A stretch of 7,781 nt of DNA from Nitrospirota bacterium. GTDB taxonomy: Bacteria; Nitrospirota; Thermodesulfovibrionia; UBA6902. The stretch covers positions 1-7,781 of the forward strand of contig JAJRVB010000130.1 in assembly GCA_024277515.1 (NCBI GenBank). Direction: 5' to 3'. Below are positions 1 through 6,161 of this stretch, one piece after another. The notes beneath the pieces were generated by a model that was not told the DNA's origin, did not search any database, and worked only from the letters and a program-made list of their open reading frames with translations. Numbering within the stretch: position 1 is the first letter of the stretch; the number at the start of each line of letters is the position of its first letter. Made by a program: the position numbers and the translations under genes.

Positions 1-2
1 CT

Positions 3-890
3 CTGTCCAGAAAACCGATACTCATCACGAGCTACGGTTACGAGCATAAACAGGGGACATCCATGGCTGCCCCTCATGTTTCCGGGGTTGCAGGACTGAT
101 AAAATCATTGTCTCCCGGACTGACAAACATTGAGATAAAAGACGCGATAATAAAGAGCATTGATGCAAAACGTTCGCTTGAAGACAGGGTCGCCACCGGA
201 GGAAGACTGAATGCGGTGAAGGCGCTTGAATATTCTCTTTCACCATATGCGCCGTCCGGATTGACGCTTACCCCTGTATCCATTTCTCAAATCAGCCTCG
301 AATGGAAAGACAATGCCTCCAACGAAGACGGCTTCAATATAGAACGAAAAGAGAACGGGGGCGGGGCTTTTTCCTTGATAGCCAGCGTAAGCCCTGATAC
401 CACTTCTTATTATGATACCGGCCTCACACCTGAGAAAGCATACTCCTACAGGGTCCGGGTGTTCGGTCCGTCCCTGGGGGACAATGCCTATTCAAATGAA
501 GTCAGTTCAACTGCCCGGACCGCTTCCGGAAGTGGAGGCGGAGGGGGCGGATGTTTTATTGCAACCGCTGCATACGGAAGCATAATGCATCCCTATGTGA
601 AAAGGCTGCGCGAATTCAGGGACAGGCATCTTCTGAGTAATACGGCCGGCAGGATACTGGTTGAGTTCTACTATAAATATTCACCGCCTGCTGCAGGCGT
701 TATAAATGAAAGTGAGGGCCTGAGACTTGCAGCAAGGGTACTGCTCACACCGCTTATAATGGTTGTAATGTTTCCTTATGCATCACTGGGTCTGTTTATA
801 ATGATGCTGTTTGCTACGGTTGGTGTTATACGTATGAAACGTTCTCCTTTCAAGTCTCCCCCTTTTCCAAAGAGGGGAATACATATTTAA
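3..890 (+). CDS. Subtilisin-like S8 serine protease, C-terminal part, with FN3-like domain and CFI-box-CTERM tail (5' truncated)
   Basis: The reading frame is open from the left edge, so the N-terminus with the catalytic Asp and His lies outside the window. The fragment begins shortly before the S8 motif GTSMAAPHVSG; the catalytic Ser codon is at 60-62, and the ATG at 63 is internal to the motif, not a start. After the end of the protease domain (to about base 240) comes a fibronectin type III-like beta domain (about 249-515, with the pattern LEWKDNA, GFNIERK and YSYRVRV). A Ser/Gly linker (about 519-551) follows, then CFIATAAYGS, a basic stretch resembling VKRLREFRDRHLL, and a hydrophobic helix (about 720-830) ending in RMKR. 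This tail matches the CFI-box-CTERM domain known from exported proteins, probably a sorting or anchoring signal (inference). The protein is likely secreted and held at the envelope; its substrate is unknown. The last codons are encoded by a short palindromic repeat. Confidence 0.9.
   Translation: MSRKPILITSYGYEHKQGTSMAAPHVSGVAGLIKSLSPGLTNIEIKDAIIKSIDAKRSLEDRVATGGRLNAVKALEYSLSPYAPSGLTLTPVSISQISLEWKDNASNEDGFNIERKENGGGAFSLIASVSPDTTSYYDTGLTPEKAYSYRVRVFGPSLGDNAYSNEVSSTARTASGSGGGGGGCFIATAAYGSIMHPYVKRLREFRDRHLLSNTAGRILVEFYYKYSPPAAGVINESEGLRLAARVLLTPLIMVVMFPYASLGLFIMMLFATVGVIRMKRSPFKSPPFPKRGIHI
857..878. repeat. Short palindromic repeat inside the 3' end of the protease gene
   Basis: Bases 857-865 pair with 869-878 to form a nine-pair stem with one bulged A (873) and a three-base loop. 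The core is CCCCC then TTT against AAAGAGGGG. It encodes residues reading roughly SPPFPKRG at the C-terminus, just before the TAA at 888-890. Translations of this type (KSPPFPK) recur at the ends of genes in many bacterial genomes where short palindromic intergenic repeats run into ORFs (from memory, not searched). No T-run follows, so it is a poor terminator. Confidence 0.55.
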
Positions 891-901
891 TTATCGTTAA
901 T

Positions 902-936
902 AATATTAATATTTTGATGCCCCGCCTTGTAGGCGG
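902..936. other. Protease-mnmG intergenic region: AT palindrome and small GC hairpin
   Basis: The 120-base gap between the protease stop and the mnmG ATG contains a 12-base perfect AT palindrome (902-913, AATATTAATATT) and a small hairpin with CCGCC (922-926) pairing with GGCGG (932-936) around the loop TTGTA. The stem extends by two positions with one mismatch, which would be G-U on the minus strand. No T-run follows on the plus strand, so this is at best a weak terminator for the protease gene; it may be another copy of a short dispersed repeat. Confidence 0.3.
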
Positions 937-997
937 AGAGCTTCACTATCCTGCATAAAATTTGTTTTCAGTTGAGCAATATCTGCTTTTTTCGGGT

Positions 998-1003
998 TAT
1001 ATT
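998..1003 (+). promoter_or_regulatory. Candidate -10 box for mnmG, possibly giving a leaderless mRNA
   Basis: TATATT matches the sigma-70 -10 consensus at five of six positions and ends seven bases before the ATG at 1011. No Shine-Dalgarno sequence precedes that ATG. The best -35-like match, TTGAGC at 972-977, is 20 bases away, which is too far, so the promoter is weakly supported. If it is used, transcription would start within a base or two of the start codon. Confidence 0.3.
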
Positions 1004-1010
1004 AGATAGT

Positions 1011-2882
1011 ATGAAATCAGATCATGATTACGACATTATTGTTATAGGGGCCGGACATGCAGGGTGTGAAGCAGCCCTTGCAGGGGCGCGGATGGGCCTG
1101 CATACCGCGATTTTCACCATGAATATTGATATGATCGGCCAGATGTCCTGCAATCCGGCGATCGGAGGGCTCGCCAAAAGCCATCTGGTAAAAGAGATAG
1201 ACGCACTCGGCGGTGAGATGGCAAAGATTACGGACATGGCCGGCATACAGTTTAAAGTCCTGAATAAGAGCAAGGGCCCTGCTGTCTGGGCCACCAGGGT
1301 ACAGGCGGACCGGGCACTCTACAGGAAGTTTATGAAACAGGCCCTTGAAACACAGGAGGGACTGGATATCAGGCAGGAAAGTATCGAAGAAATCCTGATT
1401 GAAGATAATCATATACAGGGAATCAGGACTGTTTCATGCAGTTACCATGCACGATCGGTTGTCATTGCCGCCGGTACATTTCTTAATGGATTGATTCATA
1501 TCGGGCTGGATAATTATCCGGCAGGCAGGATCGATGAGCCGCCATCCATAAACCTGCCCAAAAGCCTGGCTGATATCGGCTTCACAATCGGCCGCCTCAA
1601 GACCGGCACCCCGCCGAGGCTGGATGAAAAAAGCATCGACTTTTCTGTGATGGAAATCCAGGAAGGAGATTCTCCCCCTCCCGCGATGTCGCTGTTTACT
1701 GAGAAAATTACCAATCCGCAGGTCCCGTGTTATATGACTTATACGGGAGAGATCACACATGAAATAATAAGGGACAATCTCGGGAATTCACCCCTTTACA
1801 GCGGTCTCATCACAGGCATCGGACCGAGATACTGTCCTTCTATAGAAGACAAGGTCGTCAAGTTCAGTGACAAGCCGAGGCACCAGATATTTCTGGAACC
1901 TGAAGGCCTGGAAAATGACGAATATTATGCAAACGGCATTTCCACAAGCCTGCCGCGTGATGTGCAGGTAAAAATGGTGAGAAGCATAAAAGGCCTTGAA
2001 GACGCGGAGATCAGGCAATTTGGATATGCAATAGAATATGACTTTGTCTTCCCGACCCAGCTTAGACCGACGCTCGAAACAAAGCGTGTTCAGGGGCTGT
2101 TTCTTGCAGGACAGATAAACGGCACTTCAGGTTATGAAGAAGCCGCTGCCCAGGGGCTTATTGCCGGAATAAATGCGGCCCTGAAACTTAAAAAGAAAGG
2201 GCCTTTTATCCTTGGCAGACACGAGGCATATATCGGCGTACTGATCGATGACCTGGTAACAAAAGGGACCAGAGAACCGTACCGCATGTTTACATCAAGG
2301 GCGGAATACCGGCTTCTGCTCCGACAGGACAATGCCGACATGAGGCTTATGGAAAAGGGGCATAACCTTGGGCTCATTAATGACAGACATTTCAATGACC
2401 TGAACATAAAGAAGGCGTCAGTAGAAAAAGAACTGAAGAGGATTCAATCCACCCGCATAAAACCGGCCCTCATCAATCCCCTTTTGAAAAAACTCGGGAG
2501 CTCGCCCATTCCGGAAGACACAACCCTGTACCAGCTGCTCAAGAGGCCTGAAGTCCGGTATGCGCATATAGCTGAAGCAGCCCCTTGCGATAACGGCATT
2601 TCGCAGGATGTGATGAACCAGGTTGAAATTCAGACAAAATATGAGGGTTATGTGAAACGGCAGGCAGACCTTGCTGAAAAGTTCAAAAAAATTGAAGGGA
2701 AGATCATTCCAGAGGGATTTGTGTACAATGGTATCAACGGACTCTCAAAGGAAATTGTTGAAAAACTCGAAGAAGTAAGACCCCTCAACCTCGGCCAGGC
2801 AAGCAGGATTCCCGGCATAACGCCCGCGGCAATATCACTTCTTATGATAGCGGCAAAGCAGGCACGGGAAAAAAATAGATAA
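1011..2882 (+). CDS. mnmG: MnmG (GidA), tRNA uridine-34 5-carboxymethylaminomethyl modification enzyme
   Basis: MnmG is the FAD subunit that, with the GTPase MnmE, adds a carboxymethylaminomethyl or aminomethyl group at C5 of wobble uridine 34 in certain tRNAs, in the cytoplasm. The 623-residue product has the usual family length. An N-terminal FAD-binding motif IGAGHAG lies at residues 12-18. The conserved CNPAIGG block contains Cys47, and GPRYCPSIEDK contains Cys275; these align with the two catalytic cysteines of E. coli MnmG. LKTGTPPRLD, LAGQINGTSGYEEAAAQG and FTSRAEYRLLLRQDNADMRL are further family signatures. The ATG at 1011 is preferred to an in-frame TTG at 972, because it puts the FAD motif at the usual distance and neither site has a ribosome binding site. 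Neither mnmE nor rsmG, frequent neighbours elsewhere, is seen here. The next gene is convergent, so mnmG appears to be transcribed alone. Confidence 0.97.
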   Translation: MKSDHDYDIIVIGAGHAGCEAALAGARMGLHTAIFTMNIDMIGQMSCNPAIGGLAKSHLVKEIDALGGEMAKITDMAGIQFKVLNKSKGPAVWATRVQADRALYRKFMKQALETQEGLDIRQESIEEILIEDNHIQGIRTVSCSYHARSVVIAAGTFLNGLIHIGLDNYPAGRIDEPPSINLPKSLADIGFTIGRLKTGTPPRLDEKSIDFSVMEIQEGDSPPPAMSLFTEKITNPQVPCYMTYTGEITHEIIRDNLGNSPLYSGLITGIGPRYCPSIEDKVVKFSDKPRHQIFLEPEGLENDEYYANGISTSLPRDVQVKMVRSIKGLEDAEIRQFGYAIEYDFVFPTQLRPTLETKRVQGLFLAGQINGTSGYEEAAAQGLIAGINAALKLKKKGPFILGRHEAYIGVLIDDLVTKGTREPYRMFTSRAEYRLLLRQDNADMRLMEKGHNLGLINDRHFNDLNIKKASVEKELKRIQSTRIKPALINPLLKKLGSSPIPEDTTLYQLLKRPEVRYAHIAEAAPCDNGISQDVMNQVEIQTKYEGYVKRQADLAEKFKKIEGKIIPEGFVYNGINGLSKEIVEKLEEVRPLNLGQASRIPGITPAAISLLMIAAKQAREKNR

Positions 2883-2883
2883 A

Positions 2884-2917
2884 AAAACCGGCCCCTTCTC
2901 CTGAAGGGACCGGTTTT
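2884..2917. terminator. Hairpin terminator shared by convergent mnmG and the cytochrome gene
   Basis: Bases 2884-2898 and 2903-2917 form a 15-base stem around the loop TCCT. Fourteen pairs are perfect; the remaining one is C-A on plus-strand RNA but an allowed G-U on minus-strand RNA. The minus strand also has the longer trailing T-run (seven, complement of 2881-2887), so it should end the cytochrome transcript best, while still acting on mnmG, whose stop codon is two bases away. Confidence 0.85.
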
Positions 2918-2933
2918 GCAGGGTAATTGCTAT

Positions 2934-3533
2934 TTAATCCTTTTTGTATTTTAAAGGAAAGTGCTTGTGCGTCTTCTCAAGCCTGTCCTTAAAATCAAAC
3001 TTGTACTTGGCATCAACTTTCTCGGTGAACGGGCTCTCTTCACCATGACATGCCATGCATCCTGCCTCATCTTCCGATGGGATGATAAGTCCTATCGCCT
3101 TGAGCTCTTCAGTGGTATAACCCGTCTTTTTCCATTGTTTCTGATTTTTCTTCATGAACTTTTTGTACTCACCGCCCGGTCCATGACATGATTCACACTG
3201 CACACCTGCCAGTTTTGGAGTCTTTTCAATGCTAGAGAAACCACCTTCCTTGCCATAGCCGGTTGTATGGCATTTCAGACAGCCCTCATCATGGGTATAA
3301 TCCTTGTCAGGATCCAGACCGGCCTTCTTCTTTTCATCAGCCTTGACACCTGCCTTTAAATTCTCAAAGCTTGTTGCCATCTTTGTCTTTTTCCATGATT
3401 TATACTGCTTCATGTGGCATGCCTTGCATTTTTTCGCTCCAATATATTTTGCAGCGTCAGCATTTACACCTGTTATGAGCAAAAGCGCCATAACAAACAA
3501 CATCGATACGAGTCCTGTTATTACCTTTTTCAA
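2934..3533 (-). CDS. Exported tetrahaem cytochrome c, cytochrome c554-like family
   Basis: The 199-residue protein has a Sec signal peptide (MKKV, a hydrophobic core at about 4-22, then NADA with cleavage near residues 25-28) and four CXXCH haem sites: CKACH (36-40), CLKCH (85-89), CESCH (113-117) and CMACH (159-163). It should be a periplasmic electron-transfer protein; its partners are unknown. The layout resembles the cytochrome c554 family. The mature part is very rich in lysine, so the protein is probably basic. Only three histidines lie outside the CXXCH motifs (81, 189, 191), too few for bis-His ligation of all four haems. The start is TTG, supported by a near-perfect ribosome binding site six bases upstream. 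It has no neighbouring respiratory genes in this window. The exact redox role cannot be read from the sequence. Confidence 0.93.
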   Translation of the reverse strand: MKKVITGLVSMLFVMALLLITGVNADAAKYIGAKKCKACHMKQYKSWKKTKMATSFENLKAGVKADEKKKAGLDPDKDYTHDEGCLKCHTTGYGKEGGFSSIEKTPKLAGVQCESCHGPGGEYKKFMKKNQKQWKKTGYTTEELKAIGLIIPSEDEAGCMACHGEESPFTEKVDAKYKFDFKDRLEKTHKHFPLKYKKD

Positions 3534-3538
3534 GATGT

Positions 3539-3550
3539 TACCTCCCTCCT
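3539..3550 (-). promoter_or_regulatory. Strong ribosome binding site deciding the TTG start of the cytochrome gene
   Basis: On the minus strand this reads AGGAGGGAGGTA, containing GGAGGT six bases before the TTG at 3533-3531. It is by far the best Shine-Dalgarno sequence in the window. It fixes TTG as the start and suggests a highly translated product. Confidence 0.85.
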
Positions 3551-3608
3551 GTTTAAAGATTGATATTTTACTGCGACAGCAGTTTTCCCTCTGCCCTTTT
3601 CAGGCAGT

Positions 3609-3621
3609 AATCTGTCAGATT
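3609..3621. promoter_or_regulatory. Operator-like palindrome at the cytochrome transcription start
   Basis: AATCTG and CAGATT form a perfect inverted repeat with a single-base centre, just downstream of the candidate -10 box and over the predicted transcription start. That is a typical repressor position. No known regulator is recognised. Confidence 0.35.
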
Positions 3622-3650
3622 TAATAAAGTATGAGTAAATCAGGTCTCAA
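3621..3650 (-). promoter_or_regulatory. Candidate sigma-70 promoter of the cytochrome gene
   Basis: On the minus strand TTGAGA (3650-3645) and TATTAA (3626-3621) are separated by 18 bases, matching the consensus at five and four of six positions. The start of transcription would be near 3614, leaving a leader of about 80 bases. That leader contains two small hairpins (3591-3607, CTGCC with GGCAG; 3571-3582, CTGC with GCAG). Confidence 0.4.
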
Positions 3651-3674
3651 AATCCGGTAAGGTAGTATACCAAT

Positions 3675-3684
3675 ATCAGCTGAT
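3675..3684. promoter_or_regulatory. Perfect palindrome upstream of the cytochrome promoter
   Basis: ATCAGCTGAT is a perfect 10-base palindrome centred about 65 bases before the predicted cytochrome transcription start, where activators often bind. It does not fit the FNR or CRP consensus. The surrounding 3651-3734 is AT-rich with no gene visible. Confidence 0.25.
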
Positions 3685-3734
3685 CATTTGCTAAAAGATA
3701 TTTTAATTTTATTATAAGAAAATCATGGGATTAA

Positions 3735-3820
3735 TGGCGGAGGAGGTAGGATTCGAACCCACGGACCTTTCGGTCTACGGTTTTCAAGACCGTCGCCTTC
3801 GTCCACTCGGCCACTCCTCC
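3735..3820 (-). tRNA. tRNA-Ser(UGA)
   Basis: The minus strand folds as a complete class II tRNA of 86 bases including an encoded CCA. The acceptor stem pairs GGAGGAG with CTCCTCC, with discriminator G. The anticodon stem ACGGT/ACCGT carries the loop CTTGAAA, giving anticodon TGA, which reads UCA. The long variable arm (GACC, GAAA loop, GGTC) is the serine-type identity feature. The T arm has GTGGG/CCTAC with one G-U pair around TTCGAAT. It follows serS on the same strand with 71 bases between, so the two may be co-transcribed. No clear terminator follows; only an AT-rich stretch lies downstream. Confidence 0.97.
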
Positions 3821-3831
3821 ATTTTCGAGTC

Positions 3832-3901
3832 AATGAGTTAATGAGTTATGGAGTTTCAAAAAACTCTTCAACACTCTAACCCTTCAACTCATTAACTCTT
3901 A
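3832..3901. repeat. Period-8 inverted repeat element between serS and tRNA-Ser
   Basis: Plus-strand bases 3832-3855 are three tandem 8-mers (AATGAGTT, AATGAGTT, ATGGAGTT). After a 6-base centre, 3862-3901 holds five 8-mers of the opposite sense (AACTCTTC, AACACTCT, AACCCTTC, AACTCATT, AACTCTTA). Arms 3835-3847 and 3886-3898 are a perfect 13-base inverted repeat, with an inner hairpin 3851-3856/3861-3866. The element covers the last two codons and the TAA stop of serS. There is no T-run on the minus strand, so it is probably not a simple terminator. Confidence 0.75.
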
Positions 3902-5169
3902 CTTATCTTTTCCGTTCCCATGAAATGCTGAAGGGCTTCAGGTATTATAACAGAACCGTCTTCCTGTTGGTAATTCTCGAGTATTGCGGCAAACGTACGG
4001 CCCACGGCAAGTCCGGAGCCGTTAAGCGTATGTACAAACCTCGTGCCCTTTTTGCCCGGGCTCTTGAACCTGATACCTGCCCTTCGTGCCTGAAAATCGG
4101 TAAAATTGGAACACGAAGAGATCTCCCTGAACTTCTGCTGTGCCGGAAACCAGACTTCCAGGTCATATGTTTTTGCTGCTGAAAACCCGATGTCACCTGT
4201 GCAGAGAGACACAACACGATAATGCAGGCCCAGCCTCATGAGCACCTCTTCCGCGTTCCGGGTAAGGGCCTCCAGCTCATTGCAAGACTCCTCGGGCTTC
4301 ACAAATTTGACCAGTTCAACCTTGTTAAACTGGTGCTGTCTTATCAGCCCGCGTGTGTCTTTGCCGTGTGAGCCGGCTTCTCTCCGGAAGCATGGCGTAT
4401 GCGCGGTATAATATATGGGGAGATCATCCTCATTCAGAATTTCCTGACGGTGAATATTTGTCACAGGCACTTCTGCTGTGGGAATTAAATAAAAACCTTT
4501 GGAGTTCTCCTTGAATAAATCTTCTTCAAATTTCGGCAACTGTCCCGTGCCTGTCATTGCCTCTTTGTTGACGAGCACAGGAGGAAATATTTCCGTATAT
4601 CCATGTTCCTTTGTATGCAGGTTGAGCATAAAATTCATCAGCGCCCGCTCAAGCTTTGCACCCGCGCCCTTATTAATGACAAACCGTGCTCCCGCAATCT
4701 TTCCGGCCCTTTCAAAATCGAGTATGTCCAGTTCCTCGCCGATATCCCAGTGATTCAGCGGTTCAAAGGAGAATTCCGGCCTGGCCCCCCATGTCCTGAT
4801 CTCTACGTTTTCATTCTCATCCTTCCCAACAGGCACAGACTCATCAGGGACATTGGGGATAAGAAGCAGTTCCTGCAGGGCATTCTCTTCAAGCGCCCGC
4901 AGGGAACTCTCTTTTTCGGTGATCCGGTCAGATATCTCTTTTGCCCTGCTCAATAAAGAAGCGGCGTCTTTCCCCTCTTTTTTCAGTGTTCCTATTTCTT
5001 TCGTCACCCTGTTTCTTGTCTGTCTCTGATCCTCAACCTCTTTTAGTACATCCCGCCGCCTGTTTTCAATTTCGAGAAATTTATCGAGTATCGCGGTGCT
5101 TTCATTCCTCTTCCCGAGGGCCTCAATGACCTTGTCCGTATGTTCTCTGACGAATCTTATGTCCAGCAT
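3892..5169 (-). CDS. serS: Seryl-tRNA synthetase
   Basis: The enzyme charges tRNA-Ser (and tRNA-Sec where present) with serine, using ATP, in the cytoplasm. The 425-residue product matches the usual bacterial length. Residues of about 27-103 form the long antiparallel coiled-coil arm that contacts the tRNA variable arm. The class II catalytic core follows: a motif 1 region around the segment with FPPVLVNKEAMTGTGQLPKF, motif 2 with FRREAGS and RGLIRQHQFNKVE (about 260-285), and motif 3 with GSGLAVGRTFAAILENYQ (from 384). The ATG at 5169-5167 has AAAGGT nine bases upstream. A tRNA-Ser lies directly downstream on the same strand. The M23 peptidase gene is divergent, with 140 bases between. The last codons (Lys-Ser-stop) come from the period-8 repeat. 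Confidence 0.97.
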   Translation of the reverse strand: MLDIRFVREHTDKVIEALGKRNESTAILDKFLEIENRRRDVLKEVEDQRQTRNRVTKEIGTLKKEGKDAASLLSRAKEISDRITEKESSLRALEENALQELLLIPNVPDESVPVGKDENENVEIRTWGARPEFSFEPLNHWDIGEELDILDFERAGKIAGARFVINKGAGAKLERALMNFMLNLHTKEHGYTEIFPPVLVNKEAMTGTGQLPKFEEDLFKENSKGFYLIPTAEVPVTNIHRQEILNEDDLPIYYTAHTPCFRREAGSHGKDTRGLIRQHQFNKVELVKFVKPEESCNELEALTRNAEEVLMRLGLHYRVVSLCTGDIGFSAAKTYDLEVWFPAQQKFREISSCSNFTDFQARRAGIRFKSPGKKGTRFVHTLNGSGLAVGRTFAAILENYQQEDGSVIIPEALQHFMGTEKISKS

Positions 5170-5243
5170 CGTTATTTACCTTTCAGTTTTACCTTATATA
5201 AAGTAAGCCAAAACAAATTAAAAATCAACAGAAACGCCTCATA

Positions 5244-5261
5244 ATGCCGTTTGTCCGGCAT
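5244..5261. promoter_or_regulatory. Palindrome in the divergent serS-M23 region
   Basis: ATGCCG (5244-5249) and CGGCAT (5256-5261) are inverted around six bases, about midway between the two divergent starts. It could be an operator or a leader hairpin. No regulator is recognised and six-base arms can arise by chance. The rest of the 140-base gap is AT-rich toward serS. Confidence 0.25.
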
Positions 5262-5295
5262 ATTGCCGAGGTTAAGGAAAGAACAATTCTTCTGC

Positions 5296-5301
5296 TATAA
5301 T
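5296..5301 (+). promoter_or_regulatory. Consensus -10 box directly before the M23 gene
   Basis: TATAAT is a perfect -10 sequence ending eight bases before the TTG start at 5310. A weak -35-like TTAAGG (5272-5277) lies 18 bases upstream. Transcription would start at about 5307-5310, so the message would have almost no leader, which agrees with the absence of a Shine-Dalgarno sequence. Confidence 0.5.
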
Positions 5302-5309
5302 AAACTATC

Positions 5310-6161
5310 TTGAAAGTCAAGCTTGCATACAGGCTGCTATTTGCTTTTACTTTAGCATTACTTTTACATGGCCGGACATATGCCGTTAATGTTGAAGTAA
5401 TTCCAGGAGAAGTGATTCCTGGGGATGTTTTTCTTCTTAATGTACAAGCTGACAAGAGTGGTTCCGCAGCAGCTGAATTTCGCGGGGGAAAAATAAGTTT
5501 ATATCCTGCCGAAGAAGGGCAGCTCATTGCATTAATACCCGTGGATATTAATACACCTCCAGGGAAGTACAACATAGATATAATCAGAGGCAAACAAAGG
5601 ACATCTGTTTCAATAAATGTAACGTCTCACGAGTTTAAAACAATTAAACTCACCCTGCCTGAAGGAAAAGTCACATTAAGTCCTGCAAACCAAAGGCGTG
5701 CAGTAAAAGAGGCGGAGCTCCTGAAACAAATCTGGCCTCAAAAGACGGCACGGAGATGGAGCGGAAGGTTTACCAAACCAACTGATACCAAGACATCTAC
5801 AGCCTTTGGCGTTAAGCGGATCATGAATGAAAAAAAGACGAGTGTTCACAGGGGAATGGATTTCAGGGGAAAAACAGGAACTCCTGTAAGGGCAATTAAC
5901 GCCGGGACCGTACTGCTGACAGATAATTTATTTTATGGCGGTAATACCTTGATCGTTGACCACGGCATGGGACTCTATTCCGTTTATATGCACCTTTCTG
6001 AATTCAATGTTTCAAAAGGCAAAAAAGTATCAAAAGGACAGGTTGTCGGATTTGTGGGAAGTTCGGGAAGGGTAACAGGGCCGCACCTCCATATGAGTGT
6101 TAAACTGAATGGTTTAAGTGTTAACCCGGGATCTCTTTTTAAGCTTGACATGGATGAATAA
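5310..6161 (+). CDS. Secreted M23 family (LytM-type) metallopeptidase
   Basis: This is a predicted zinc endopeptidase of peptidoglycan cross-links, or a LytM-type regulator of cell-wall hydrolases, acting in the periplasm. The 283-residue protein has a signal peptide (KVKLAYR, a hydrophobic core, then TYA before residue 26), an N-terminal beta-rich domain (about 26-110, Ig-like, common in this subgroup), and a C-terminal M23 domain. Zinc ligands His180 and Asp184 (HRGMD) and His261 (in HLH), with catalytic His228 (YMHLS) and His259, are all present, so it should be active, unlike degenerate LytM activators. The TTG at 5310 is the only reasonable start: an in-frame stop lies at 5301 and the signal peptide needs these residues. 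There is no ribosome binding site. Its stop overlaps the next gene by eight bases. Confidence 0.93.
   Translation: MKVKLAYRLLFAFTLALLLHGRTYAVNVEVIPGEVIPGDVFLLNVQADKSGSAAAEFRGGKISLYPAEEGQLIALIPVDINTPPGKYNIDIIRGKQRTSVSINVTSHEFKTIKLTLPEGKVTLSPANQRRAVKEAELLKQIWPQKTARRWSGRFTKPTDTKTSTAFGVKRIMNEKKTSVHRGMDFRGKTGTPVRAINAGTVLLTDNLFYGGNTLIVDHGMGLYSVYMHLSEFNVSKGKKVSKGQVVGFVGSSGRVTGPHLHMSVKLNGLSVNPGSLFKLDMDE

Noticed and set aside
63..65. ATG at 63 as a gene start
   Set aside because: It is the Met of the protease motif GTSMAAPHVSG; the frame is open upstream to the window edge.
972..1010. In-frame TTG at 972 as the mnmG start
   Set aside because: It adds 13 residues not typical of MnmG, has no ribosome binding site, and the ATG at 1011 places the FAD motif and Cys47 exactly where the family has them.
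3304..3624. Plus-strand ORF antisense to the cytochrome gene
   Set aside because: It is a shadow of the cytochrome reading frame; the four CXXCH motifs and the signal peptide fix the minus strand as coding.
3832..3901. CRISPR array
   Set aside because: The units are 8 bases, contiguous and degenerate, with an inverted half; there are no spacers and no cas genes.
3832..3901. T-box or other serS regulatory leader
   Set aside because: It lies at the 3' end of serS, not upstream, and has no T-box sequence.
5225..5593. Minus-strand ORF of 122 codons overlapping the M23 gene
   Set aside because: It is antisense to the signal peptide and N-terminal domain of a well-supported gene, and its product looks like no known protein.
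6118..6153. GTG at 6118 as the membrane-protein start
   Set aside because: It would overlap the M23 gene by 44 bases, whereas the ATG at 6154 gives an ordinary 8-base stop-start overlap directly before the first helix.
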